The translations under genes were made by a program, and so were the position numbers. A DNA stretch of 64,000 nucleotides. Origin: Bacteroidia bacterium (GTDB taxonomy: Bacteria > Bacteroidota > Bacteroidia > Flavobacteriales > Flavobacteriaceae). The DNA lies in NCBI GenBank assembly GCA_030427585.1, contig JAUIBW010000006.1, positions 62,001-126,000 of the forward strand. Direction: 5' to 3'. How positions within the stretch are numbered: the stretch's first letter is position 1; each line of letters begins with the position of its first letter. Below the pieces are notes generated by a model, which saw only the letters and a program-made list of their open reading frames with translations, did not search any database and was not told the DNA's origin. This document shows positions 1-9,050 of the stretch, piece after piece.

Positions 1-1731
1 AGCATATTTTTTAGAAGCTTCTTCATTTACAATAATCTTTAGCTCAATACTGTAGTTTTTTAATTTTTTGAACATAAACTGCAATAACCCAGATTGTGCA
101 GCTTCCATATCAACTTTCATCGATTGATTAGGTAATTCTAATAAAATACAATCTTCGTCAAGGGTTGGGATATTCATAGCAAACATAGATCCAATAATAC
201 GCTCTCCCTTTTTATCTTGCATTTTACCATACTCTATCCAGACCGCTTGCATTTGTGATTCTGTAAATTTTTCTTTTGGTAAATTTTTGGGATCAATTAT
301 TTGCTCTTCTTTACTTTCTTCATGTTCTTTCTTCCTTTTAATACTACTTAATGATAGGCCAGAAGTTCTACGTTCTCTATGTATTAAACCCAGTTTTTTC
401 TCTACTACTACAGGAGTTTTAGCTATAATTGTACTTTCAGAATTATCTTTTTGAATATCAGATTTTGCGTCTTTGTTTTGTGTAATCTCAGAAACGGTAG
501 TAGCAGAAGGTCCTGTTTTTTCTTCTACTTGAGGAAGTGTATTGTTTTGCTTTTCAGTTTCGGTTTTTTCTAAAGTCTTTTCTTTTACTTCAGATGAAAT
601 TTTAACGGGCTTAATTCCTTTTTCCTTAAAGTAAGAAGGAGGAATTATGTAGGGTTTGTCATTTTTTTTTTCTCCATCCACAAGGATAGAGGCAAGTTGC
701 ATTAGGCATAACTCGACCAGCAATCTTTGATTGCGACTAGTTTTATATTTTAGGTCACAATCATTAGCAAGTTCAATACCCTTAATAAGAAAAGCATGTG
801 TGGCTTTTTGCGATTGCTCTAAATATTTAGTTTTTGTTTGTTGTCCCACTTCGAGAAGATTGATAGTAGCTTGATTTTTGCATACTAATAAATCTCTAAA
901 GTGTGATGCAAGGCCCGATATAAAATGATGCCCATCAAAACCCTGAGCAAGAATTTCGTTAAATTCTATAAGGAGTTGTGGGATATTATTCTCAAGTATT
1001 AAATCGGTAGTTTTGAAATAAGTTTCATAATCTAATACATTCAGGTTTTCGGTTACTGCCTGTCTGGTTAAATTTTTTCCACTAAAGCTAACAACTCTAT
1101 CAAAGATTGATAGCGCATCTCGCATTGCCCCATCTGCTTTTTGGGCGATAATTTGCAAAGCATCTTCATCTGCGGTAATCCCCTCTTGCGTTGCTACTTG
1201 CATTAAGTGATTTTTTGCATCAGTCACGGTAATGCGTTTAAAATCAAATATTTGACAACGAGATAAAATTGTAGGTATGATTTTATGTTTTTCTGTCGTA
1301 GCCAGAATAAAAATAGCATGTTTGGGAGGCTCTTCTAATGTCTTTAAAAAGGCATTAAAGGCTGCTTGAGAAAGCATATGTACCTCATCAATAATGTACA
1401 CTTTATATTTCCCAACTTGTGGAGGGATTCGTACTTGGTCGATAAGGCTTCTAATATCATCTACAGAGTTGTTTGAAGCTGCATCGAGCTCAAAAATATT
1501 AAAAGCAAAATCTTCATCAGGGTGTTCATTTCCATCCTGATTAATTGTTTTTGCAAGAATTCTGGCACACGAAGTTTTTCCTACTCCTCTTGGTCCGGTG
1601 AATAATAAAGCTTGTGCAAGATGATTATTTTCTATAGCATTAAGGAGTGTATTGGTAATTGCTTGTTGCCCTACAACATCCTTAAATGTTTGGGGTCTAT
1701 ATTTACGTGCTGATACTATAAAATGCTCCAT
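1..1731 (-). CDS. dnaX: DNA polymerase III subunit gamma/tau (3' end cut by window)
   Basis: This is the clamp-loader ATPase of the replicase. It is absent from the ORF track because no stop lies inside the window; I translated it from the ATG at 1731 and read 577 codons. The Walker A motif GPRGVGKT is at residues 46-53 and the DEVHML Walker B motif is near 115-120, followed by the sensor segment LSRCQIF. The clamp-loader core ends near residue 350, and a Lys/Glu/Thr-rich, low-complexity tau-type region follows. The zinc-knuckle cysteines of the E. coli protein are missing: only one Cys remains in the segment after Walker A. A run of ten A's lies in frame at codons 354-357. The gene reads away from rnpB. 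Identity is very secure; the C-terminus is not seen. Confidence 0.97.
   Translation of the reverse strand, partial: MEHFIVSARKYRPQTFKDVVGQQAITNTLLNAIENNHLAQALLFTGPRGVGKTSCARILAKTINQDGNEHPDEDFAFNIFELDAASNNSVDDIRSLIDQVRIPPQVGKYKVYIIDEVHMLSQAAFNAFLKTLEEPPKHAIFILATTEKHKIIPTILSRCQIFDFKRITVTDAKNHLMQVATQEGITADEDALQIIAQKADGAMRDALSIFDRVVSFSGKNLTRQAVTENLNVLDYETYFKTTDLILENNIPQLLIEFNEILAQGFDGHHFISGLASHFRDLLVCKNQATINLLEVGQQTKTKYLEQSQKATHAFLIKGIELANDCDLKYKTSRNQRLLVELCLMQLASILVDGEKKNDKPYIIPPSYFKEKGIKPVKISSEVKEKTLEKTETEKQNNTLPQVEEKTGPSATTVSEITQNKDAKSDIQKDNSESTIIAKTPVVVEKKLGLIHRERRTSGLSLSSIKRKKEHEESKEEQIIDPKNLPKEKFTESQMQAVWIEYGKMQDKKGERIIGSMFAMNIPTLDEDCILLELPNQSMKVDMEAAQSGLLQFMFKKLKNYSIELKIIVNEEASKKYA
662..671 (-). 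promoter_or_regulatory. A10 homopolymer in dnaX, candidate slippage site
   Basis: On the coding strand GGAG is followed by ten A's and TGAC, read as G353-E-K-K-N-D. Gain of one A gives AAA TGA, an immediate stop. Loss of one A gives ATG ACA AAC CCT ACA TAA, a stop five codons later. Either shift would end the protein just after the clamp-loader core, as gamma does relative to tau. Slippage itself is an inference. Confidence 0.5.
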
Positions 1732-1846
1732 CGCTACAAAGTTAAAAATTGCTTACAAAAAATAAATTATAGCTATCGGTTTTTATTTTTAGTTATTAAC
1801 AGCCAAAAATAATTCTGAATTCTGATTTCTAAGTTCAGAATTATAA

Positions 1847-1854
1847 TACTTTTG
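1847..1854 (+). promoter_or_regulatory. -7 promoter box of rnpB
   Basis: TACTTTTG matches the Bacteroidota -7 consensus TAnnTTTG and sits five bases before the predicted 5' end of the RNase P RNA. No clear -33 TTTG is visible. The -33 area is instead occupied by a 9-bp inverted repeat (AATTCTGAA at 1811 and TTCAGAATT at 1834). Confidence 0.6.
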
Positions 1855-1858
1855 CACA

Positions 1859-2160
1859 AAGCAGATCACCTTATCGCTCTCGATAATTCGGGGGAGGAAA
1901 GTCCGGACACCATAGCACAGTATAGCGGGTAACGCCCGTCCGTCGTAAGACGAGGACAAGTGCAGCAGAAAGTATGTACAGGTAATGCTGTAGTGAAACC
2001 AGGTAAACTCTATACGGTGCAACGCCATGTAAACCAGCTTTTGAGGGTTGTGCGCCCAATGTTGGAGGGTAGGCGGTTTGAACTAATAAGTAATTATTAG
2101 TCTAGATAAATGATAAGGACCCGATATATCGGGAAACAGAATCCGGCTTATGATCTGCTT
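1859..2160 (+). ncRNA. rnpB: RNase P RNA, bacterial class A
   Basis: This is the catalytic RNA of RNase P, which removes 5' leaders from tRNA precursors. The conserved core GAGGAAAGTCCGGACACC lies near 1895, and the 3' core ATGATAAGG...ACAGAATCCGGCTTAT lies near 2110-2150. The ends pair as helix P1: AAGCAGATCA at 1859-1868 with TGATCTGCTT at 2151-2160. A U-run at 2159-2166 closes the gene as a terminator. The two short minus-strand ORFs in the track over this region are shadows of the RNA. Confidence 0.96.
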
Positions 2161-2233
2161 TTTTTTACAACTCTTTTAACAATATCTAATATCAATTTTC
2201 TTGTACCTTGTACCACAAGAAAAATTATTTTGA

Positions 2234-3361
2234 ATGAAAATTGCTATAGTCTGTTATCCTACCTTTGGAGGTAGTGGAGTAGTGGCCACAGAATTAGGAA
2301 TTGCTTTGGCAAAACTAAACCACGAAGTACATTTTATTACCTATAAACAGCCTGTTAGGTTAAACTTGTTAAATCCGAATATTCATTTTCATGAAGTAAG
2401 CGTACCTACATATCCTCTTTTTCATTATCAACCCTACGAATTAGCACTATCTAGTAAATTAGTTGATACAATTAAAAAGTATAAAATAGATGTACTTCAT
2501 GTTCATTATGCTATTCCACATGCATATGCGGGATATATGGCAAAAAAAATGCTTGAAGAAGAAGGAATTTATGTTCCTATGGTGACCACATTGCATGGTA
2601 CTGATATTACACTGGTTGGGAACCATCCTTTTTATAAACCTGCAGTAACATTTAGTATCAATAAAAGTGATATTGTTACTTCGGTATCTCAAAGCCTTAA
2701 AGATGACACGTTACGTCTGTTTGATATCAAAAACGATATTGAGGTAGTCCCTAATTTTATTGATGCGAGCCAGAGGAAAACTAGTTTTACAGATTGCCAG
2801 CGAGAACTCATGGCAACCCCAGAGGAACGTATAGTTACTCATATTAGTAATTTTAGAGCTGTAAAACGTATTATTGATGTTGTAGATGTTTTTTATAATA
2901 TTCAGAAAAAGATGCCTGCAAAGTTATTGATGGTTGGAGAAGGCCCAGAACGTAAACCTGCAGAAGAAAGGTGTAAAGAACTAGGTATAAAAGATAAAGT
3001 GGTTTTCTTTGGTAACAGTAATGAAATAGATAAGATATTGTGTTTTTCTGACCTATTTTTACTTCCATCTGAGCGAGAAAGTTTTGGTTTGGCAGCATTA
3101 GAAGCGATGGTAAATAAAGTAGCTGTAATATCTAGTAATGCAGGAGGAATTCCAGAAGTGAATAATCATGGTGTTTCTGGTTATATGAGTGATATAGGAG
3201 ACGTAAGAGATATGTCAGAAAACTCGATCAAGATTCTTGAAAATGATGACAGATTAGAAACCTTTAAAGAAAATGCGTATAAAGAAGCAATGAAATTTGA
3301 TATAAGTAATATTATCCCGTTATATATAAAAATGTATGAGAGTGCTTTAGCAGCAGTATAA
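2234..3361 (+). CDS. bshA: N-acetyl-alpha-D-glucosaminyl L-malate synthase BshA
   Basis: This GT4-family glycosyltransferase joins UDP-GlcNAc to L-malate in the first step of bacillithiol synthesis, in the cytosol. The N-terminus MKIAIVCYPTFGGSGVVATE and the segment LHVHYAIPHAYAG are typical of BshA. TTLHGTDITLVG follows near residue 125. The GT-B C-terminal donor site is present as LLMVGEGPER and the E(x7)E pattern ESFGLAALEAM near residue 285. Length (375 aa) is normal for the family. It stands alone downstream of rnpB and ends before a strong terminator; bshB and bshC are not in the window. Bacillithiol synthesis is common in Bacteroidota as well as Firmicutes. Confidence 0.95.
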   Translation: MKIAIVCYPTFGGSGVVATELGIALAKLNHEVHFITYKQPVRLNLLNPNIHFHEVSVPTYPLFHYQPYELALSSKLVDTIKKYKIDVLHVHYAIPHAYAGYMAKKMLEEEGIYVPMVTTLHGTDITLVGNHPFYKPAVTFSINKSDIVTSVSQSLKDDTLRLFDIKNDIEVVPNFIDASQRKTSFTDCQRELMATPEERIVTHISNFRAVKRIIDVVDVFYNIQKKMPAKLLMVGEGPERKPAEERCKELGIKDKVVFFGNSNEIDKILCFSDLFLLPSERESFGLAALEAMVNKVAVISSNAGGIPEVNNHGVSGYMSDIGDVRDMSENSIKILENDDRLETFKENAYKEAMKFDISNIIPLYIKMYESALAAV

Positions 3362-3380
3362 TACATTTATTAATAAATAT

Positions 3381-3417
3381 AAAAACCCCTTGTTATATAT
3401 CATAACAAGGGGTTTTT
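3381..3417. terminator. Bidirectional intrinsic terminator after bshA
   Basis: AAAAACCCCTTGTTAT pairs with ATAACAAGGGGTTTTT across a 5-base loop, with A and T tracts at the two sides. It sits between the convergent bshA and the barrel gene at 3443, so it can serve both. Confidence 0.9.
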
Positions 3418-3442
3418 GGTTTTTATTTTACTTGATGTATGC

Positions 3443-3976
3443 CTAAAATGTATATCTGGCAGAAATCCCTACACTTGCTCCAACATTATCCACATCCTTA
3501 AACCCGTTTGTTCGATCGATATCATGAATATCAAATGTAGGACGAATACTAAATGCTACTTGAAGCGGGAAATCAAAACGATAATCAACTCCAAAATCTG
3601 CTCCTATAAATGGAAAAAACTCACCGTCTCTATCTACCGTGTTAAAACCAAAATAGACAGTTTTAAAGTCTACATATCCGGCTCCTAAACCAGGACCAGC
3701 AAACCAGTTTAGTTTATCCCAAATATTATATGTCCAATGTAAATATACAGCTCCACGATAAGTAGAGATAAAAGAATTTGTTTTAAAGCCTAAATTAGCA
3801 TCAATTCTATTGTGCTCACTTATTATTTGTCGTTGGTATGTAATTTCGGGACCAAAGCCTTCATCTCCAATAACTCCTTCCGACAATCGAATTCCTATTG
3901 CATTTTCAGGAATATCTTGTGCTTGCAGTTGTGAAACCGAGATAATGATTGATAGTACAAAAAAAAGTTTTTTCAT
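3443..3976 (-). CDS. Outer-membrane beta-barrel protein, paralogue 1
   Basis: This is a 177-aa protein with a Sec signal peptide (MKKLFFVLSIIISVSQLQAQ) followed by alternating amphipathic strands and a C-terminal aromatic end (SARYTF), as in small outer-membrane barrels. It contains the shared pattern GIRLSEG, a YNIWDKLNWFAGPGLGAGYVDF segment and GVDYRFDFPLQVAFSIRPTF. The same blocks recur in the gene at 4069 and in the broken copy at 9051, so the three form one family. The ligand or role cannot be told. It is transcribed toward bshA and shares its terminator. Confidence 0.8.
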   Translation of the reverse strand: MKKLFFVLSIIISVSQLQAQDIPENAIGIRLSEGVIGDEGFGPEITYQRQIISEHNRIDANLGFKTNSFISTYRGAVYLHWTYNIWDKLNWFAGPGLGAGYVDFKTVYFGFNTVDRDGEFFPFIGADFGVDYRFDFPLQVAFSIRPTFDIHDIDRTNGFKDVDNVGASVGISARYTF

Positions 3977-4068
3977 GATTTAAATTTTTAAAAGTTTTAA
4001 TTGATTATTATAAAAATGGTTAGTGTATCTTATTAGGTATTGCTCATAAAATGAGTGCATTGAGAATA

Positions 4069-4563
4069 TTAATCAAACTTGTATCTGGCACTTATGCCAA
4101 AATTAAAAATAATATCATCATTAATATAACTATCGAAGTATATTTCTGGCCTGAAGTCAAATGAGATTAATAGTGGAAAATCAAAATTGTACTCAATACC
4201 AACATCTCCCGTTACGAAGCCAAAAGTAGTTAAATTATCATCACGTACAATATTAGAGTCAAAATCAACTAATCCACCTCCGATTCCGGGGCCAACATAC
4301 CAATTTAAACCTCTGTCAATATTAAAAACCCACTGATACATCCCTGTAAGTTTTAGAGCATTGTAGCTTCTTTTGGTTTGTCCTGCAAGTCCTATTTCTA
4401 TTCTTGTTTTAGCACTTACAGCATTTTGATATGAAGCTTCGGCCCAAAAACCATTTGCTTCGCTTAAACGTAAACCAATAGTATGTTTAGAAATTTCCTG
4501 AGATTGTATAGTACCCATACAAAGGAATAGAAAAGGAAGTATAAAAAAAATATTTTTCGTCAT
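4069..4563 (-). CDS. Outer-membrane beta-barrel protein, paralogue 2
   Basis: This 164-aa protein has a signal peptide ending ...TIQSQE and the same block order as its neighbour at 3443: IGLRLSEANGF, a GLNWYVGPGIGGGLVDF segment, and GIEYNFDFPLLISFDFRPE, ending in GISARYKFD. It lies 93 bases upstream of paralogue 1 on the same strand, so the two look like a tandem duplication and may be co-transcribed. The family resembles small porin-like barrels of flavobacteria with no assigned substrate. Confidence 0.78.
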   Translation of the reverse strand: MTKNIFFILPFLFLCMGTIQSQEISKHTIGLRLSEANGFWAEASYQNAVSAKTRIEIGLAGQTKRSYNALKLTGMYQWVFNIDRGLNWYVGPGIGGGLVDFDSNIVRDDNLTTFGFVTGDVGIEYNFDFPLLISFDFRPEIYFDSYINDDIIFNFGISARYKFD

Positions 4564-4654
4564 AATCGTAAATAGTAATTCCCTACTTTCGGACTATAAC
4601 GTGATAAATCTTCTATTCTGTAAGGATAAATCTTAAATCTTTGTTAAGATTGAA

Positions 4655-5467
4655 CTAGTTATGCTGTAACTGCATATTGGTACTCTCAAAAATCTTATCT
4701 GCAGAATCAGCAATAAATCCATTAAAAATTGCATTTTGATTATTTTTATAACGATATGAAAATTCGTAATAGCAGGATGTGATTTCTTTAACGTATTCTT
4801 CAAATTCTACCTCAATCATGTCAGCCAAAATACTGGATTGTTCTAGTAGTTGAGACGAAGAACCTTTTATTTCGCCTCCAGAAGTATTCATTTTGAAACC
4901 GTTCTCTTTGAGGAATTCATTTACTTGGGATAAATTTTTAAATGTTTGAAGTTTATTAACATCTACCGTAAAATGATTACAACAAAAGCCATTAACATAT
5001 ACCCAGGCAGCATATTCTGATGCCGAAAGAAGCTTTTTGTAAATCTTAAAAGATGGTTTGGGCCAAACTCTACCCTTTAGGATAAGATCTTCTTGTTGTA
5101 AAATAGTGTAATCTATTTGGTTTATAGTATTTTGGATAATGCTATTTAGCTCAACAGAAAATTCTTCAAGAAGCAATTCACTAATAAAGATTTTTGGTGC
5201 ATTACTATCACTTTTGTGTTCAAAATGTTTTGCACGTAATTTTTTAGCCCTAAAATGATATTCTCCTTTGGGTTCATACCCCATAGCAATAAAAGGTTTT
5301 GCCAAAATATCAATACTAACTCTCGGATCATTAAAAGTACGTATTGCAATATGATCATTAAAAACGATATTGCCTTCTGCTTCAAATAAAGATTTAATTT
5401 TTTGTGCAGAAGGAGTTTTAGCAGTGTACTGTTTCCAAAGTTCTTCAAAAAAATAAGTCAAATCCAT
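4655..5467 (-). CDS. DUF1338 protein, likely 2-oxoadipate dioxygenase/decarboxylase
   Basis: DUF1338 proteins (HglS in Pseudomonas putida) are VOC-fold Fe(II) enzymes that convert 2-oxoadipate to D-2-hydroxyglutarate in lysine catabolism. I use the ATG at 5467 (MDLTYFFEELWKQY), which gives 270 aa; the 313-aa ORF adds an unlikely 43-residue AT-rich extension. Candidate metal ligands are the His in NDHIAIRTF, the His in CCNHFTVDVN, and a Glu in the C-terminal segment VEFEEYVKEI. The gene is divergent from an Lrp regulator and a probable D-2-hydroxyglutarate dehydrogenase. The family is secure; the substrate is inferred from the family and the neighbours. Confidence 0.82.
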   Translation of the reverse strand: MDLTYFFEELWKQYTAKTPSAQKIKSLFEAEGNIVFNDHIAIRTFNDPRVSIDILAKPFIAMGYEPKGEYHFRAKKLRAKHFEHKSDSNAPKIFISELLLEEFSVELNSIIQNTINQIDYTILQQEDLILKGRVWPKPSFKIYKKLLSASEYAAWVYVNGFCCNHFTVDVNKLQTFKNLSQVNEFLKENGFKMNTSGGEIKGSSSQLLEQSSILADMIEVEFEEYVKEITSCYYEFSYRYKNNQNAIFNGFIADSADKIFESTNMQLQHN

Positions 5468-5630
5468 TTTAATTATGTTTTTGTTTGAAGCAAAATTATT
5501 ATTTTTGACTATTATTGCGCATATATATATTGTTTTTAGTTTAAATTGTATAAATTTTGTGTCAAATTTAAGGTGATGTTTTGTTTTTGTTATCAATTTT
5601 GACTACAAGTGTTTTAATTTTTTTAGGAGT

Positions 5631-6113
5631 ATGAATCATTTTGATTATATAGATCAGCAGATTTTATTGCAGATACGTGAAGATGCTAGAAAGCCTTTCT
5701 CTCAAATAGCAGAGAATTTAAAAATTTCTAATTCTTTGGTGCATCAAAGAATTAAAAAACTTAAGCAACGTGGTGTAATAAAGAAAGCCGAGTTTGTTGT
5801 AGATGAAAAACAGATCGGTTTTAAAACGAAATCTTATGTTGGTATTCGTCTAAGAGAAGCTAGATATGCAAAACAAGTAGTGGATGGTTTAAAAGAAATT
5901 CCTGAAATATTAGAATGTAATTATGTTTCAGGTCATTATGCTATTTTCATTCTTATTTTTGCATTTGATAATCATCATTTACGTAAGATTCTGTATGAAC
6001 AAGTACACCAGATTGATGGAGTTGCAGGGACAGATAGTTTTATTTGTTTTGATACTAATTTTAGAAGGCAGGTCTCTTTAAATTCTTTAGGAAAGAATAT
6101 TGCATATGATTGA
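5631..6113 (+). CDS. Lrp/AsnC-family transcriptional regulator
   Basis: This 160-aa DNA-binding regulator has an N-terminal winged HTH (DYIDQQILLQIREDARKPFS, then SQIAENLKISNSLVHQRIKKL) and a C-terminal RAM/AsnC effector domain (residues ~65-150) that binds amino acids or related acids. An AGGAGT sequence four bases ahead of the ATG supports the start. Its 3' end overlaps the start of the dehydrogenase gene by eight bases, which indicates translational coupling. It is divergent from the DUF1338 gene and probably controls both directions from the 160-base gap. Confidence 0.9.
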   Translation: MNHFDYIDQQILLQIREDARKPFSQIAENLKISNSLVHQRIKKLKQRGVIKKAEFVVDEKQIGFKTKSYVGIRLREARYAKQVVDGLKEIPEILECNYVSGHYAIFILIFAFDNHHLRKILYEQVHQIDGVAGTDSFICFDTNFRRQVSLNSLGKNIAYD

Positions 6114-9027
6114 TAAAAGTAAAATGACATCTTTACAAAACCAGCTAGGAGGTCAACTACAATTTGATACTTTAATTACTGCTTTATATGCTACAGATGC
6201 TTCGGTGTACCGTAGAATTCCCCTGGCAGTAGCATTTCCAAAAACAATACAAGATGTAAAAAAAATAATTGCTTTTGCATCTAAGCATGATATTGGTATA
6301 ATTCCCAGAACAGCAGGAACATCACTTGCAGGGCAATGTGTGGGGGATGGTATTGTGGTAGATGTTTCTAAATATTTTACTAAAATAATTGCTGTAGATG
6401 AAACCAAAAAAACAGTAACTGTTCAGCCAGGAGTGATACGGGATGACCTTAATCGTTTTTTAAAACCATATGGATTATTTTTTGGGCCTAATACATCAAC
6501 ATCTAATCGCTGTATGATTGGCGGAATGGTAGGAAACAATAGTAGCGGTACGACATCGATTCAATATGGTGTTACAAGAGATAAAGTCTTAGAATTACAA
6601 ACCATATTGTCTGATGGTAGTGAAGTTACTTTTTCTGAAATATCACTACATGACTTTGAGACAAAACGAAATTTAGATACCCTTGAAGGAGAAATCTACA
6701 ACCAGATTTATACCGAACTTTCTTCTAAAGAAGTTCAAGAACAAATTACGACTCATTTCCCGAAAAAAGAAATTCATAGGCGTAACACAGGTTATGCTAT
6801 TGATGAATTGATTAACTCTGAAGTGTTTTCTACGACCAATACACATTTTAATATGTGTAAACTCCTTACAGGAAGTGAAGGTACATTAGCTTTTACAACA
6901 CAAATTACATTACAGCTGGATGAACTCCCTCCAGAAGAAACCTTAATGGTTGCAGCACATTTTAGGACTATTGATGATTGTATGAGAGCCGTAGTGCCTG
7001 TAATGCAACATTCGCTATTTACTTGCGAAATGATGGATAAAACCATTTTGGATTGCACAAAAAATAATATCGAGCAATTAAAGAACCGTTTTTTTATTGT
7101 TGATGATCCAGAAGCAATCCTTATGTTAGAACTTAGGGCAAATGATGCCAATCATTTAGAACAGCAAAAAGATAATCTGTTAAAAACTCTTGATGGTTCT
7201 GGACTAAGCTATGCCAGTCCAATTTTACGTAAGGAAGAAATAGATAAGGCTTTAGAGCTAAGAAAAGCAGGATTAGGGTTATTAGGTAATATTGTTGGTG
7301 ATAAAAAAGCAGTTGCTTGTATAGAAGATACGGCAGTCGCAATCTCTGATTTGTCAGATTACATATCAGAATTTACAGATTTAATGAAATCTTATGACCA
7401 ACAAGCGGTGTATTATGCACATGCCGGAGCGGGAGAGATTCATCTTCGACCTATTCTGGACCTGAAAAAAAGCAAGGATGTAACCTTATTTAAAAAGATA
7501 ACAGATGACGTAGCATCTTTGGTGAAGAAATATCAGGGTTCTATGAGTGGTGAGCATGGTGATGGTATAGTAAGGGCAAGATACATACCTTTTATGATTG
7601 GTGAGGATAATTATAAGATTTTAGAACGTATTAAAAGGACGTTTGATCCTAATTTTATTTTTAACCCGGGTAAGATTATAGATGCCTATCCCATGGATCA
7701 AAAACTGAGATATGAGGCCGATCGAAAAGAACCAGAAATAGATACCATTTTTGATTTTACTGACTCGATGGGAATTCTAAGAGCTGCAGAAAAATGTAAC
7801 GGTAGTGGTGATTGCCGTAAGTCTGTAGAAGCAGGAGGAACCATGTGTCCCAGTTATCGGGCTACAAAAAACGAAAAAGATACTACCCGAGGTCGGGCAA
7901 ATACACTAAGAGAGTTTTTAACCAATAGTGAGAAGGTTAATAAATTTGATAATAAAGAATTAAAAGAAGTTTTTGACCTCTGTCTAAGTTGCAAAGGATG
8001 TGCCAGTGAATGCCCCTCTAATGTTGATGTAGCTGCGCTGAAAGCAGAATTCGAATATCAATATCAACAAGAAAACAGAGTATCATTACGTACAAAGCTT
8101 TTTGCACACAATAGTAGATTGAATACTATAGGAAGAATCGCGCCTGGTTTAACAAATTTTTTCTTTTCCAACGCATTAACATCTGGTGTTTTAAAATCTA
8201 TTTTAGGTATTGCCAAACAACGAAATTTACCTTTGTTAAGCAAACAATCCTTAGGAGGTTGGTGTAAACAAAATATAAAAAAAATACAACCAAAGCAACC
8301 TATAAAATCAGTATACTTTTTTATAGATGAATTTACCAATCATCTGGATGCCGAAATTGGGATAGATGCGATCAAGCTACTTACCAGATTAAATTATGAA
8401 GTAAGGATTATTGATCATAAAGAAAGTGGGCGGACTTTTATATCAAAAGGATTGTTGAAACAAGCCAAAATGCTGGCAAATCTTAATATAAGAACGTTTA
8501 GCAATCATATTACAGCAGAAACTCCTTTGGTTGGATTAGAACCTTCTGCCATACTTACTTTTAGAGATGAGTATTTGAGATTGGCAGACGATAAAGAAAA
8601 AGCAACATCAGTAGCAACACATACTTTTTTGATTGATGAATTCTTACATACAGAAATAGAAAAAGGAAATATAAATGCAGATTTGTTTACTACAGATACT
8701 AAAACCATCAAAATACATGGGCACTGTCATCAAAAGGCTTTATCGGGTATACACAATACATTTTCGATTCTAAACTTACCTAAAAACTTCAACGTTACGA
8801 TTATCCCATCGGGATGTTGTGGTATGGCAGGATCTTTTGGATATGAGAAAGAGCATTATAATATTAGTATGCAAATAGGGGAGCAGACCTTATTTCCATC
8901 GGTTAGAAAAACACCTAAGGATACTATTATTGTGGCTGTAGGAACTAGCTGCAGGCATCAAATAAAAGATGGGACCCAGCGAGAAGCACTGCATCCCATT
9001 AGCATTCTCAAAAATGCTTTAGTATAG
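6106..9027 (+). CDS. FAD/4Fe-4S oxidoreductase, YdiJ-type, likely D-2-hydroxyglutarate dehydrogenase
   Basis: This is a 973-aa fusion. It starts with a PCMH-type FAD-binding domain (RTAGTSLAGQCVGDGIVVDV; NNSSGTTSIQYG), then a FAD-oxidase C-terminal domain (HAGAGEIHLRP; GEHGDGIVRARYI). Two 4Fe-4S cysteine clusters follow (CNGSGDC...MCPSYRAT and CLSCKGCASECPS), then a CCG-type module (HGHCHQKAL; SGCCGMAGSFGYE). This order and length match YdiJ, a D-2-hydroxyglutarate dehydrogenase. I prefer the ATG at 6106 to the TTG at 6100. The gene overlaps the Lrp regulator and, with the divergent DUF1338 gene, would complete 2-oxoadipate to 2-oxoglutarate. D-lactate or glycolate are alternative substrates. 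Confidence 0.85.
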   Translation: MIDKSKMTSLQNQLGGQLQFDTLITALYATDASVYRRIPLAVAFPKTIQDVKKIIAFASKHDIGIIPRTAGTSLAGQCVGDGIVVDVSKYFTKIIAVDETKKTVTVQPGVIRDDLNRFLKPYGLFFGPNTSTSNRCMIGGMVGNNSSGTTSIQYGVTRDKVLELQTILSDGSEVTFSEISLHDFETKRNLDTLEGEIYNQIYTELSSKEVQEQITTHFPKKEIHRRNTGYAIDELINSEVFSTTNTHFNMCKLLTGSEGTLAFTTQITLQLDELPPEETLMVAAHFRTIDDCMRAVVPVMQHSLFTCEMMDKTILDCTKNNIEQLKNRFFIVDDPEAILMLELRANDANHLEQQKDNLLKTLDGSGLSYASPILRKEEIDKALELRKAGLGLLGNIVGDKKAVACIEDTAVAISDLSDYISEFTDLMKSYDQQAVYYAHAGAGEIHLRPILDLKKSKDVTLFKKITDDVASLVKKYQGSMSGEHGDGIVRARYIPFMIGEDNYKILERIKRTFDPNFIFNPGKIIDAYPMDQKLRYEADRKEPEIDTIFDFTDSMGILRAAEKCNGSGDCRKSVEAGGTMCPSYRATKNEKDTTRGRANTLREFLTNSEKVNKFDNKELKEVFDLCLSCKGCASECPSNVDVAALKAEFEYQYQQENRVSLRTKLFAHNSRLNTIGRIAPGLTNFFFSNALTSGVLKSILGIAKQRNLPLLSKQSLGGWCKQNIKKIQPKQPIKSVYFFIDEFTNHLDAEIGIDAIKLLTRLNYEVRIIDHKESGRTFISKGLLKQAKMLANLNIRTFSNHITAETPLVGLEPSAILTFRDEYLRLADDKEKATSVATHTFLIDEFLHTEIEKGNINADLFTTDTKTIKIHGHCHQKALSGIHNTFSILNLPKNFNVTIIPSGCCGMAGSFGYEKEHYNISMQIGEQTLFPSVRKTPKDTIIVAVGTSCRHQIKDGTQREALHPISILKNALV

Positions 9028-9050
9028 ATAGAATTCTTAAGAAACAAATA

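Noticed and set aside
1789-2059. Two minus-strand ORFs (79 and 62 aa)
   Set aside because: They overlap the RNase P RNA gene, whose conserved core and P1 helix are clear; the ORFs are antisense shadows.
5146-5448. 100-aa minus-strand ORF
   Set aside because: It is an alternative frame of the DUF1338 gene on the same strand and has Leu/Lys-rich shadow composition.
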